Source of the DNA: Aestuariispira insulae
GTDB lineage: Bacteria; Pseudomonadota; Alphaproteobacteria; UBA8366; Aestuariispiraceae
Reading direction: 5' to 3'
DNA length: 64,000 bases
Assembly (NCBI RefSeq): GCF_003385955.1
Contig: NZ_QRDW01000009.1
Span: 1 to 64,000, forward strand
The notes beneath the pieces were generated by a model. It did no database searches. It saw only the letters and a list, made by a program, of their open reading frames with translations, and had not been told where the DNA came from. Positions 36,150-44,142 of this stretch are shown in pieces (positions within the stretch are counted from its first letter, which is position 1; the number at the start of each line of letters is the position of its first letter). A program made the position numbers and the translations under genes.

Positions 36150-36153
36150 ATCC

Positions 36154-36513
36154 GTGGCCAACCTCTGCGACCAGTATCAGGATTCCAAACTCTGGAAAGA
36201 CGTCTTTGCCCTCAGTCAGATCGCGGTTGAATCGGTCAGCCAGAACAGTCATCCGCTGAACCCGGCCACGGCAGAGATCGCGGCCCGGCTGCCCGCGACC
36301 CTGGCCAACGCGGCGCTGGCCCCAGCCACCGATATTGTCGCCTGCCTGGGCCAGGTCCTGGAAGATCTGGTGCTGCTGGAACATCACGCGGCGCTAACCG
36401 GCATTAAACTGCCGCCTGCAAAACTGGATGATTTGAAAAACCGCGTTATCACCCTGTTGGAAGATGAAGAGGATGGGGATGATGACGATTATTACGATGA
36501 AGACGAGGATTAA
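36154..36513 (+). CDS. Small helical protein with acidic tail, unknown
   Basis: 119 residues, GTG start with AAAGGA upstream. All-helical pattern (LWKDVFALSQIAVESV, AEIAARLPATLANAAL, LGQVLEDLVLLEHHAALTGI) ending in an Asp/Glu/Tyr run (LLEDEEDGDDDDYYDEDED). It faintly recalls 'four helix bundle' (S23-type) proteins. Sits tightly between cobL (4 bases) and cobI (6 bases), so it belongs to the operon. Function unknown; the acidic tail could bind cobalt or a partner (inference). Confidence 0.7.
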   Translation: MANLCDQYQDSKLWKDVFALSQIAVESVSQNSHPLNPATAEIAARLPATLANAALAPATDIVACLGQVLEDLVLLEHHAALTGIKLPPAKLDDLKNRVITLLEDEEDGDDDDYYDEDED

Positions 36514-36519
36514 GCGGCT

Positions 36520-37254
36520 ATGAGTATCGCCGAAGAACAAGGAACGACCACTAAAGGCACGCTCTATGGCGTCGGTGTCGGCCCTGGCGACCCGGAATTG
36601 ATCACCCTGAAGGCATTGCGGGTCATTCGTGACGTGCCGGTTCTGGCCTGGCCCGCGCCATTGGAGGGTGAATCCATGGCGCGCACCATCGCCGCCGATC
36701 ATCTGGACGGTCATCACAAGGAAATCCCGATCCGCATGCCCATGGAAGTGGCCCGTTTCCCGGCCCAGCAGGTCTATGATACCGCCGCGGTCGAGATTGC
36801 CGCTGAATTGGACAAGGGCCATGACGTCGCGGTTCTGTGCGAGGGCGACCCCTTCTTTTACGGGTCCTTCATGTATCTGTTTGGCCGCATCGCCGAAGAT
36901 TATCCGGTCCAGGTCGTGCCCGGTGTCTCCTCCCTGATGGCAACCGCCGCCGCTATCGGATCGCCGTTGGCCAGCCGCAATGACGTGATGACCGTCATGC
37001 CCGGCCCCATTGAAGAAGACCTGCTCGAACGCAGGCTAACGCAAGTGGAAAGCGCGGCCATCATCAAGGTCGGCCGCCATCTGCCCAAGATCCGGCGCGT
37101 CATCGAGCGTTTGGATTTGATGAATGAGGCCCGCTATATCAGCCATGCCACCATGGAAAACCAGGTGGTCTCCAGTTTAAGTGAAGTTGATCTGGAAAAA
37201 GCCCCGTATTTCTCCATGATCCTTGTCCATAAGAGAGGCGAAGCCTGGAAATGA
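36520..37254 (+). CDS. cobI: Precorrin-2 C20-methyltransferase
   Basis: 244 residues. Tetrapyrrole methylase using SAM at C-20 of (cobalt-)precorrin-2. Motifs are GVGVGPGDPELITLKALRVI, LCEGDPFFYGSFMYLFGRI and VVPGVSSLMATAAAIG. CbiL is the anaerobic name. Overlaps the cbiG-cobJ gene by four bases. Confidence 0.96.
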   Translation: MSIAEEQGTTTKGTLYGVGVGPGDPELITLKALRVIRDVPVLAWPAPLEGESMARTIAADHLDGHHKEIPIRMPMEVARFPAQQVYDTAAVEIAAELDKGHDVAVLCEGDPFFYGSFMYLFGRIAEDYPVQVVPGVSSLMATAAAIGSPLASRNDVMTVMPGPIEEDLLERRLTQVESAAIIKVGRHLPKIRRVIERLDLMNEARYISHATMENQVVSSLSEVDLEKAPYFSMILVHKRGEAWK

Positions 37255-39041
37255 CCATTGCCGTCATCGCACTGACCCAGTCAGCATTTGAAACCGCAAA
37301 AGAGATCGCGGGCCATCTGGAAAACGCTTCTGTCCATGGCCTGGCCAAACGCCTGCCCGATGCGGACGTCACCTTTGACAATACCATGGATCATATCCGC
37401 ACCCTGTTTGCGGAAAAGACCACCATCATTGGGGTTTGCGCCTCCGCAATCCTGATCCGGGCACTCGCCCCGGTTTTGGGCGACAAACGGGATGAATCCC
37501 CGGTCCTGTCCGTGCCGGAAGACAAATCCGCCGTGATCCCGCTGCTGGGCGGGCATCGGGGTGCCAACGCCCTGACCCGTGAGCTGGCGGGCAAGCTGGA
37601 GACGTTGGCCGCCGTCACCACCGCAAGCGACCTGTGCCACGGCTTCTCGCTGGATGAGCCGCCCGTTGGCTGGGTTCTGGAAAACCCGGACATGATGAAA
37701 CCGGTCACCGCCGCCATGCTGGCAGGCGAACCGGTGAAGCTGGTGATCGAAGCAGGTGACGAGAGCTGGCCGCCTGCGGACAAATTCGCCGATGAGGGTG
37801 AGTTTACCGTGCTGATCACCGACCAGGCCGATTGTACCGATGAAAAGACCCTTGTGATCCACCCGCCGGTATTGACCATCGGAGTTGGCTGCGAGCGCGG
37901 TGCGCCTGCCGGTGATTTGACCGGGATGGTCAAAGCCGCCCTTTATGATCAGGGCCTTTCCGCCCAGTCCGTTGCCGCCATCGGTTCAATCGACATCAAG
38001 GGCGATGAACCGGCCATGCATCATCTGGCAGCGGATCTCAATAAACCTTTCCGCCTGTTCGAGGCCGCAACATTGGAAGCGGAGACCCCGCGCCTGGCCA
38101 ATCCGTCCGACGTGGTCTTTGCCGAAACCGGCTGTCATGGCGTGGCGGAAGGATCCGCCCTGGCGCTGGCCGGGCCAGAGGGCGAATTGATCCTGCCGAA
38201 ACAGAAAGACCCGAAACATACAGTGGCGATTGCGCGTGCGCCCCTGGTCGACCTGACTGGCAAAGGCCGGTCACGGGGCAAACTGTTTGTGGTTGGCATC
38301 GGCCCCGGAAACCTCGAATGGCGCACAGCAGAAAGCGTCGCGGCGTTGAAAGCAGCGGACGAGATTGTCGGCTACCAGCTTTATCTGGATCTTTGCGCCG
38401 ACCTGATCGCTGGCAAGCCAACCCATAATTCCGAACTGGGTGAGGAAGAGGCGCGCGCCCGGCGCGCACTGGAACTGGCGGCCGAGGGCCGCGACGTGGC
38501 GCTGGTCTGTTCTGGCGACCCCGGCATTTATGCCCTGGCAACCCTGGTGTTCGAACTGATCGACCGCAAGGATGACCGTGCCTGGAACGGGGTTGAGGTG
38601 ACGGTTGTGCCCGGCATTTCCGCCTTCCAGGCAGCGGCCGCCCGCATCGGCGCGCCGATCAACCATGATTTCTGTACCATCAGCCTGTCTGACCTGCTGA
38701 CCCCGCGCGACCATATCCTGAAACGCCTGGAAGCGGCCGGCCAGGGGGATTTCGTGATTTCGTTCTATAACCCGCAAAGCCTGCGCCGCCGCACGCTTTT
38801 GGGCGAAGCGCGAACCATCCTGTTGAACCACCGCCCGGAAACAACCCCGGTCCTGATCGCCCGGAATCTGGGCCGCGTGGATGAGACCATCAAGGTGGTC
38901 ACCCTGGCCGATTTCGATCCGGAAGAAGTGGACATGCTGACATTGGTAATGATCGGCAATTCCGAAACCCGCTTTGTTGAGCGCGGCGGGCGCAATATCG
39001 TTTACACCCCGCGTGGCTATGCCAAGAAAATGGAAGACTGA
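37251..39041 (+). CDS. cobJ: CbiG-CobJ fusion: cobalt-precorrin-5A hydrolase / precorrin-3B C17-methyltransferase
   Basis: 596 residues, two enzymes in one chain. Residues ~1-335 are CbiG-like: IIGVCASAILIRALAPVLGDKRDESPVL, VIPLLGGHRGANALTREL, then a C-terminal CbiG part (IGVGCERGAPAG ... FAETGCHGVAEGSALA). CbiG opens the delta-lactone of cobalt-precorrin-5A. Residues ~343-596 are CobJ/CbiH: LFVVGIGPGNLEWRTAES, CSGDPGIYALATLVFEL, VVPGISAFQAAAARIGAP, FYNPQSLRRR. CobJ makes the ring-contracted product. Such fusions are known in bacteria with the early-cobalt route. Confidence 0.95.
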   Translation: MTIAVIALTQSAFETAKEIAGHLENASVHGLAKRLPDADVTFDNTMDHIRTLFAEKTTIIGVCASAILIRALAPVLGDKRDESPVLSVPEDKSAVIPLLGGHRGANALTRELAGKLETLAAVTTASDLCHGFSLDEPPVGWVLENPDMMKPVTAAMLAGEPVKLVIEAGDESWPPADKFADEGEFTVLITDQADCTDEKTLVIHPPVLTIGVGCERGAPAGDLTGMVKAALYDQGLSAQSVAAIGSIDIKGDEPAMHHLAADLNKPFRLFEAATLEAETPRLANPSDVVFAETGCHGVAEGSALALAGPEGELILPKQKDPKHTVAIARAPLVDLTGKGRSRGKLFVVGIGPGNLEWRTAESVAALKAADEIVGYQLYLDLCADLIAGKPTHNSELGEEEARARRALELAAEGRDVALVCSGDPGIYALATLVFELIDRKDDRAWNGVEVTVVPGISAFQAAAARIGAPINHDFCTISLSDLLTPRDHILKRLEAAGQGDFVISFYNPQSLRRRTLLGEARTILLNHRPETTPVLIARNLGRVDETIKVVTLADFDPEEVDMLTLVMIGNSETRFVERGGRNIVYTPRGYAKKMED

Positions 39042-39053
39042 GGAGCCTGACCG

Positions 39054-39827
39054 ATGACTGTATATTTTATTGGTGCCGGCCCCGGTGCCGCCGATCTGAT
39101 CACCGTGCGCGGTTTGAAACTGATCCAGGAAAGCCCGGTCTGTCTTTATGCCGGATCCCTCGTCCCGGAAGAAATCGTCAAAGCAGCACCAGAAGGCGCC
39201 CGCGTGATCGATACCGCGCCCATGCATCTTGATGAGATCATGGAAGAGATCAAGGCCGCCCATGCCAAAGGGCAGGATGTTGCCCGGGTTCATTCCGGCG
39301 ATCCCTGCCTTTATGGCGCGATCGCCGAACAGATCCGTCGTCTGAAAGAACTGGATATCCCGTTCAACGTGACACCCGGTGTCTCCGCCTATGCGGGCAT
39401 GGCGGCAGAGCTGGAATCCGAACTGACACTGGCCGGTGTTTCCCAGTCGATCGTGCTGACACGTACAGCCGTACGCGCCTCATCCATGCCGGAAGGGGAA
39501 ACGTTGGAAAACTTCGCCAAAACCGGCGCGACCTTGGCGATCCATCTCTCCATCAACAACCTGGCCAAGGTGATCAAGGAATTGAAACCCCATTATGGCG
39601 AGGATTGCCCGGTGGTAGTCGGTTACCGGGTCACTTGGCCGGACCAGCAGTTCGTCCATGGCACATTGGCCGATATCCGCGACAAGGTGAAACCACTGGG
39701 CATCACGCGGACCGCCCTGATTCTGGTCGGGCGCGTGCTCAGCCAAGATAACTTTGCCGACAGCCATCTATACCATGCCGACCATACCCACGTGCTGCGG
39801 CCAGCCGCGGACGGATCGATAGACTAA
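39054..39827 (+). CDS. cobM: Precorrin-4 C11-methyltransferase (CbiF/CobM)
   Basis: 257 residues. SAM methylase acting at C-11. Motifs are VYFIGAGPGAADLITVRGLK, VHSGDPCLYGAIAEQIRRL, VTPGVSAYAGMAAELESELT and the family-specific LTRTAVRASSMPEGE. Last gene of the operon, followed by a hairpin terminator. The 8-gene run from cbiX is tightly packed throughout. Confidence 0.96.
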   Translation: MTVYFIGAGPGAADLITVRGLKLIQESPVCLYAGSLVPEEIVKAAPEGARVIDTAPMHLDEIMEEIKAAHAKGQDVARVHSGDPCLYGAIAEQIRRLKELDIPFNVTPGVSAYAGMAAELESELTLAGVSQSIVLTRTAVRASSMPEGETLENFAKTGATLAIHLSINNLAKVIKELKPHYGEDCPVVVGYRVTWPDQQFVHGTLADIRDKVKPLGITRTALILVGRVLSQDNFADSHLYHADHTHVLRPAADGSID

Positions 39828-39860
39828 ACCCTATCGAGAACAGTTGAATGCTATGTATGA

Positions 39861-39892
39861 GGGGGCCCATAAAAAACGGGCCCCCTTGTCGT
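39861..39892. terminator. Terminator after cobM
   Basis: Perfect 8-bp stem GGGGGCCC/GGGCCCCC (39861-39868 / 39878-39885) with an A-rich nine-base loop. The T-run is modest (TTGTCGTT). It lies 33 bases after cobM and probably ends the cob operon, also limiting transcription from the right. Confidence 0.75.
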
Positions 39893-39971
39893 TCAGGGGC
39901 CCGGACAAATAATGCGCAAAATTCTTGGGCGGGGTGTTTGAGGCTTGCAGTCGATCCGACGTGTGGTTCCG

Positions 39972-40073
39972 TCAGAGAAGAAGACCGAAGGCTGCTTCCA
40001 TGAAAATCATCGAAAGACCCAGCAGAATACCGCCTGCCATGCCGATTGAGATATTCCTGACGCTGCCAACCAT
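39972..40073 (-). CDS. Small hydrophobic ORF, 33 residues
   Basis: Candidate single-membrane-helix mini-protein beginning MVGSVRNISIGMAGG and continuing with a strongly hydrophobic stretch to a stop. The ATG is preceded by GAGGAA at about nine bases and by AGGAG further up, a convincing ribosome site for an otherwise empty region. Codon use looks normal. No homologue is recognised. It lies alone between the cobM terminator and the promoter of the exported hydrolase. Confidence 0.5.
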   Translation of the reverse strand: MVGSVRNISIGMAGGILLGLSMIFMEAAFGLLL

Positions 40074-40297
40074 GGGTCTATTCCTCGCTCCTGATCCCAT
40101 ATCCAGGGTGTTTATGTGATTATGAATAACAAACCGGTTGGCTGTCCGAAGTGATCGCCGTCACAAAATCAATATTTTTGGGAATAAATTGGATCCTGGC
40201 CGCGCCAACAGCGCCATATACCCATTTATACGGGTATCTTTCTTTAGATTTTCCCGGATAATGATCCGAAATCCATTGAAACAGGGGAAGTAGATCC
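40074..40297. promoter_or_regulatory. Promoter region with CRP/FNR-like dyad and hairpin
   Basis: Contains GTGATCGCCGTCAC at 40151-40164 (GTGA-N6-TCAC, the core of a CRP-family site) in AT-rich DNA. Downstream, ATACCC/GGGTAT (40218-40223 / 40232-40237) is followed by CTTTCTTT, which resembles a weak terminator or attenuator 60 bases before the hydrolase start. Function is inferred. Confidence 0.45.
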
Positions 40298-41491
40298 ATG
40301 CGCACCGGACAACGGTTTCCGGGCATTGCCCGGCTGTATCTGTTTATCTTAGCCATTTTCATTTCAACCATCTCCTTTGCCAGAGCCGATGAGACCCCGC
40401 CACTTTTGACCGAAAAGAAGGTTTTCCAGATGGAAAGCTACCAGACGGTGGGCGGTGCCGTGATCAGGGATGTCAAAGTAGGATGGGAATCTTATGGCAA
40501 CCTGAATCAGGATAAATCCAATGCGATTTTGATCGCCCATTATTTTTCCGGCAATTCCCACGCGGCCGGCAAATATGCGCCGGATGATAAGGCGGCGGGT
40601 TATTGGGACAATATCATCGGTCCGGGCAAGGCCATTGATACGGACAAATATTTCGTGATCAGTGCCGATACCCTGGTCAATCTGGGTGTTCATAATCCCC
40701 AGGTCACCACCACCGGCCCGGCCAGCATCAATCCCGACACCGGCAAGCCATATGGCCTCACTTTCCCGGTGGTCACCATTGAGGATTTTGTCCATGTGCA
40801 AAAAGCACTGCTGGACAGCCTTGGCATCAAGAAGCTGCATGGGGTGGCAGGTGCCTCCATGGGATCCTTGCAGACATTGGTTTGGGCCGCGAAATATCCC
40901 GAGATGGTGCCGCGCGCCATGCCGGTGATCTCGCCGGGCGCCTCCGGCACGCCCTATCTGATTGGCATGCTGAAAACCTGGGCCGACCCGATCAAGCTGG
41001 ATGCCAACTGGAATGGCGGGGATTATTATGGCAAGGACCTGCCCAAGGCGGGCCTGGGCGTGGCCCTGCAATCGGTCACCATGGATGCCTTCCAGGCCGG
41101 CTGGGTCGCCAAACATGACAATCAATGGGCCGACCAAACACAAGACCCGGCGTTGAATCTGAAAGCGCTCTATTCCGTGGAAAAGATGCTGAATGAACGT
41201 GGCCAGTCCCGGGCGGCCATCGCGGATGCCAACCATTTCCTGTATCTGGTACGCGCCTGCCAAACCTATGACATCCGGGCGGACCTGGACAAGATCAAGG
41301 CCAAATTCCTGTTCCTGCCCGCCGAAGGCGACCTGATCTTCCCGCCAGAAGAATCCATGAAATTGGCCGAAACCCTCAAAAACCAGGGCAATGAGGTGGA
41401 TCTGCAGGTGATCACCGGCCCCTTGGGCCATATCAACGGCGTGGTCTTCCTGCCCCAGGCGGAAGAGAAGATTCGCGCCTGGCTGGAATAA
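40298..41491 (+). CDS. Exported MetX-like alpha/beta hydrolase
   Basis: 397 residues. Signal peptide (FPGIARLYLFILAIFISTI, cleavage near ARA-DE), then a homoserine-acetyltransferase-like fold. Nucleophile Ser187 in VAGASMGSLQ, Asp in LPAEGDLIFPP and His in GPLGHINGV give a full triad. Cytoplasmic MetX has no signal peptide, so this is a periplasmic relative of unknown substrate, probably an esterase or acyltransferase. ATG 40298 follows AGGGGAAG. Single gene, convergent with a small DUF gene. Confidence 0.85.
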   Translation: MRTGQRFPGIARLYLFILAIFISTISFARADETPPLLTEKKVFQMESYQTVGGAVIRDVKVGWESYGNLNQDKSNAILIAHYFSGNSHAAGKYAPDDKAAGYWDNIIGPGKAIDTDKYFVISADTLVNLGVHNPQVTTTGPASINPDTGKPYGLTFPVVTIEDFVHVQKALLDSLGIKKLHGVAGASMGSLQTLVWAAKYPEMVPRAMPVISPGASGTPYLIGMLKTWADPIKLDANWNGGDYYGKDLPKAGLGVALQSVTMDAFQAGWVAKHDNQWADQTQDPALNLKALYSVEKMLNERGQSRAAIADANHFLYLVRACQTYDIRADLDKIKAKFLFLPAEGDLIFPPEESMKLAETLKNQGNEVDLQVITGPLGHINGVVFLPQAEEKIRAWLE

Positions 41492-41494
41492 CGC

Positions 41495-41713
41495 TTACTG
41501 ACCGGCCTGCACCATATCCCGGATCTTCACGGCTTTTTCGAAATGATCAAGCTGGTGGGTCCGGATCCACCATGTGGCGGCTTCCATCAACAGATCCGGG
41601 TCGTCATTGCGGTTCTTGAAAAAGGCATAGAAGGAAACGCCCACCCCTTCGCCCTTGGCCGCAATCTTGGTATTGCAGACCTCGATGATTTTCTGTCTCA
41701 AACTGTCGCGCAT
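41495..41713 (-). CDS. Small conserved protein, DUF6500-like
   Basis: 72 residues: MRDSLRQKIIEVCNTKIAAK, GVGVSFYAFFKNRNDDPDLL, WWIRTHQLDHFEKAVKIRDM. I associate this pattern with the DUF6500 family, but this was not checked. Cytoplasmic, helical, unknown function. It immediately follows the Bcr/CflA exporter gene (three bases). Confidence 0.7.
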   Translation of the reverse strand: MRDSLRQKIIEVCNTKIAAKGEGVGVSFYAFFKNRNDDPDLLMEAATWWIRTHQLDHFEKAVKIRDMVQAGQ

Positions 41714-41716
41714 CTC

Positions 41717-42925
41717 TTACACCGCCTCTTCCGCCGGTTCGCTGACACCGCGGATCATCAGGAAATAACAAAGGAAGCTCGCCAACCCCATGAAGGCGAT
41801 GGCCAGGGCCATGGGGATCTGGCTGTCGTTGAAGGCATGGCCGACCGCATAGCCGATGGCCGCCGCAATGGAATATTGGCAAAAGCCCAGCAGGCTGGAG
41901 GCCGCGCCCGCCATTTTCGGGAACGGCCCGATGCTGCCCGCCGCCGAGTTGGGCAGCACCAGCCCCATGCCGACCATATAGAGGATCATGGGCGCCAGAA
42001 CCGCCGCCACGGAACTGACACCCATAATGGCAAAAGCCGCCATGGCCAGCCCCGCCACCGCGGAAATCACCGCGCCCCATTGCACCATGGCCTTGATGCC
42101 AAAGCGGGTGACCGAGCGCCCCCCGATTTGGGTGCCGGCCATATAGCCCAGCACGATGGCCGCAAAACAATAGCCATATTGATCCGCGGTCAGACCAAGC
42201 ACCTTGATGAAGACAAAAGAAGAGCCGGAAATGAAGGCAAACAGACCGGAATAGCTAAATGCGGAGGTAAACAGATAACCGCGATAGCCGCCATGGCCCA
42301 AGAGGCTCTTGAAATTGCGCAGCATCTGCGGCGGGTTGAAGGCGGTCGGATCAGTGTCGTGATGGGTTTCCGGCAGCAGGAAGATAAGCCCCATCAGGCA
42401 GGCCCCGCCAAAAATGCTCAACACAACAAAATTTGCCTGCCAGCCAAAGGCCACGGTCAGATACCCGCCCAAAATCGGCCCCAAAGCCGGGGCCAGCGCC
42501 ATGGCCGTCCCCATGTAGGAGAGCAGCTTCGCCGCCCGGGTCGCGCCATAAACATCGCGCACCACCGCCCGCGCCACCACCACACCGGAACAGCCACCCA
42601 GCGCCTGAAACAGCCGGGCCGCCACCAGCTGCTCAACGGATTGCGCAAAGACGCAAGCCACCGAGGCCGCCGCATAAATGCCAACCCCTAAGATCAGCAC
42701 CCGTCGGCGCCCAAACCGGTCCGACAGCGGTCCATAGACCAGTTGGCAGACCGCAAAGGCGATCAGATAGACCGACAAGGTCAGTTGAACGGTTGGCACA
42801 TCGGTCAGGAAGGCCGCCTGGATCGACGGCAGGGAGGGCAGGTATAAATCAGTCGAGATCGGCCCCAATGCGGTCAGCATGGTCAGCAGGATCGTGATCG
42901 CCAGGCTTTCCGGGCGGATGGTCAT
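41717..42925 (-). CDS. Bcr/CflA-family MFS drug-efflux transporter
   Basis: 402 residues, about twelve membrane helices. Signature segments are LGPISTDLYLPSLPSIQAAF (helix 1), YGPLSDRFGRRRVLILG (loop 2-3 motif A) and VVARAVVRDVYG plus PALGPILGGYL (motif C region). Bcr/CflA proteins export bicyclomycin, chloramphenicol and similar compounds by proton antiport. Start ATG 42925. Probably cotranscribed with the DUF6500-like gene. Confidence 0.93.
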   Translation of the reverse strand: MTIRPESLAITILLTMLTALGPISTDLYLPSLPSIQAAFLTDVPTVQLTLSVYLIAFAVCQLVYGPLSDRFGRRRVLILGVGIYAAASVACVFAQSVEQLVAARLFQALGGCSGVVVARAVVRDVYGATRAAKLLSYMGTAMALAPALGPILGGYLTVAFGWQANFVVLSIFGGACLMGLIFLLPETHHDTDPTAFNPPQMLRNFKSLLGHGGYRGYLFTSAFSYSGLFAFISGSSFVFIKVLGLTADQYGYCFAAIVLGYMAGTQIGGRSVTRFGIKAMVQWGAVISAVAGLAMAAFAIMGVSSVAAVLAPMILYMVGMGLVLPNSAAGSIGPFPKMAGAASSLLGFCQYSIAAAIGYAVGHAFNDSQIPMALAIAFMGLASFLCYFLMIRGVSEPAEEAV

Positions 42926-43032
42926 GGATGTGCAGCCTTGTTGATGGTTGTGTTTTCAACAAATTGGCGCAGGCGACGGGGGCTTGCAAGCCTTTGCCTC
43001 TCCGTTCTTGTCCACCTCGCGTAAAAGCCTGA

Positions 43033-43494
43033 TCAGCAATCACTCTTTTCCTGTGTCTCCAGATATTCCTGGACGATCAGGAAAGTTCCGTCCACCTGCC
43101 GCTTCACCCGCTGGAAATAGCCCCTGTCGGTGTAACAGAGTAGGTGGGACGTGCGTTCCGCCTTGATCTTGTAGGTGCCGTCGCCTTCATCGATCACATC
43201 GGTGATGGTGAAATCGGTCTTATCCTGGCGGATTTTTCCCAGCTGCATGGCGAGCACCATAATGCGTTTCCATTTCAAGGCATGATGGCTGACCCGATGC
43301 GGGCCGCCTTCGGCGTCGGTGCGCAGGGTGATGATTTTAGCCTCCTCAGAATAAAGGTCGGCCACCCCCTGGTCATAGTCATTCACCTTGGCGGCGAACC
43401 CCTCAAAAAAGGTGCGGGCCTGGGCCGCGTCATCGGCCTGGGCAGCGGTGGCCAGCAACAGGGACGCAATAACGGTCATCAGCAGTTTATTCAT
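43033..43494 (-). CDS. Exported SnoaL/NTF2-like protein
   Basis: 153 residues with a cleavable signal peptide (MNKLLMTVIASLLLATAAQA). The mature part (ARTFFEGFAAKVNDYDQGVADLYSEEAKI ... TITDVIDEGDGTYKIKAERT) has the helix-then-curved-sheet pattern of the NTF2-like fold; a single Cys pair near the C-terminus may form a disulfide. Substrate unknown. It lies 12 bases after the Lrp-family gene. Confidence 0.75.
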   Translation of the reverse strand: MNKLLMTVIASLLLATAAQADDAAQARTFFEGFAAKVNDYDQGVADLYSEEAKIITLRTDAEGGPHRVSHHALKWKRIMVLAMQLGKIRQDKTDFTITDVIDEGDGTYKIKAERTSHLLCYTDRGYFQRVKRQVDGTFLIVQEYLETQEKSDC

Positions 43495-43506
43495 CAGGGC
43501 AGTCTC

Positions 43507-43971
43507 TCAGGCGAATTTGAAGGTGGTGCGGTTACAGACGGTGCGGAGCGCGAAGTTGGACCGGATCCGGTCCACATAAGGCAAGCGCGCCAGATAGCTT
43601 TTATGGATATGTTCATATTCCGTGGCCCCGCTGACGGCAATGCGGATCATGTAATCATAGTCACCCGACATCAGATGGCAGCTCATGACACCGGGGCATT
43701 TGGCCACCGCCGCCTCAAATTCGTTCAGGCTTTCCTCCGACTGTGATTTCAGCGTGATCTCAACAAAAATATTGGAGGTCCGCCCGATCGCCTTGGGATT
43801 CAGGATCATGGCATAGCGGTCGATAACCCCGTCATCCTCCAGCCGCCGTACCCGGCGCAGGCAGGCGCTGGCCGATAGATTGATCTTCTCCGCCAGCTCC
43901 GCATTGGACATGCGGCCATCCTGCTGCAACAGGCTCAGGATCTTACGATCCACCTCATCTAGCTCAATCAA
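43507..43971 (-). CDS. Lrp/AsnC-family regulator divergent from ald (AldR-like)
   Basis: 154 residues. wHTH (LDEVDRKILSLLQQDGRMSN ... SASACLRRVRRLEDDG) and RAM domain. The start is TTG with AAGGAT eight bases upstream. Divergent from alanine dehydrogenase, the classic position of the AldR/Lrp-type activator responding to alanine. The 170-base gap carries an inverted repeat (TTTGTCGCC / GGCGACAAA). Confidence 0.92.
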   Translation of the reverse strand: MIELDEVDRKILSLLQQDGRMSNAELAEKINLSASACLRRVRRLEDDGVIDRYAMILNPKAIGRTSNIFVEITLKSQSEESLNEFEAAVAKCPGVMSCHLMSGDYDYMIRIAVSGATEYEHIHKSYLARLPYVDRIRSNFALRTVCNRTTFKFA

Positions 43972-44142
43972 CGCAATATCCTTCGAAGATTTCTCTTATT
44001 TTGACGATTTTATGCGAAATTTGTCGCCAAATCACCCAAAAATAGCAAGCACATTCGGCGCGCCATCCAATAGAGTCAGGCTTGGGAATAACTGGACCGC
44101 AGTGAGGCGACAAAACCCCTGCGGCCATTCGGGAGAGAAAAG
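43972..44142. promoter_or_regulatory. Divergent lrp-ald operator region
   Basis: Nine-base inverted repeat TTTGTCGCC (44020-44028) and GGCGACAAA (44106-44114) flanking a centre near 44067, about 77 bases apart. The first copy sits in an AT-rich palindromic patch. Paired distant sites fit looping or wrapping by an octameric Lrp-family regulator (inference). Confidence 0.5.

Noticed and set aside
40120-40371. 83-codon minus-strand frame before the exported hydrolase
   Set aside because: Runs into the signal-peptide coding region of the opposite gene and covers the promoter elements; no motif.
41543-42691. Long plus-strand frame opposite the Bcr/CflA gene
   Set aside because: Antisense of a clear twelve-helix transporter; Gly/His/Arg-rich shadow.
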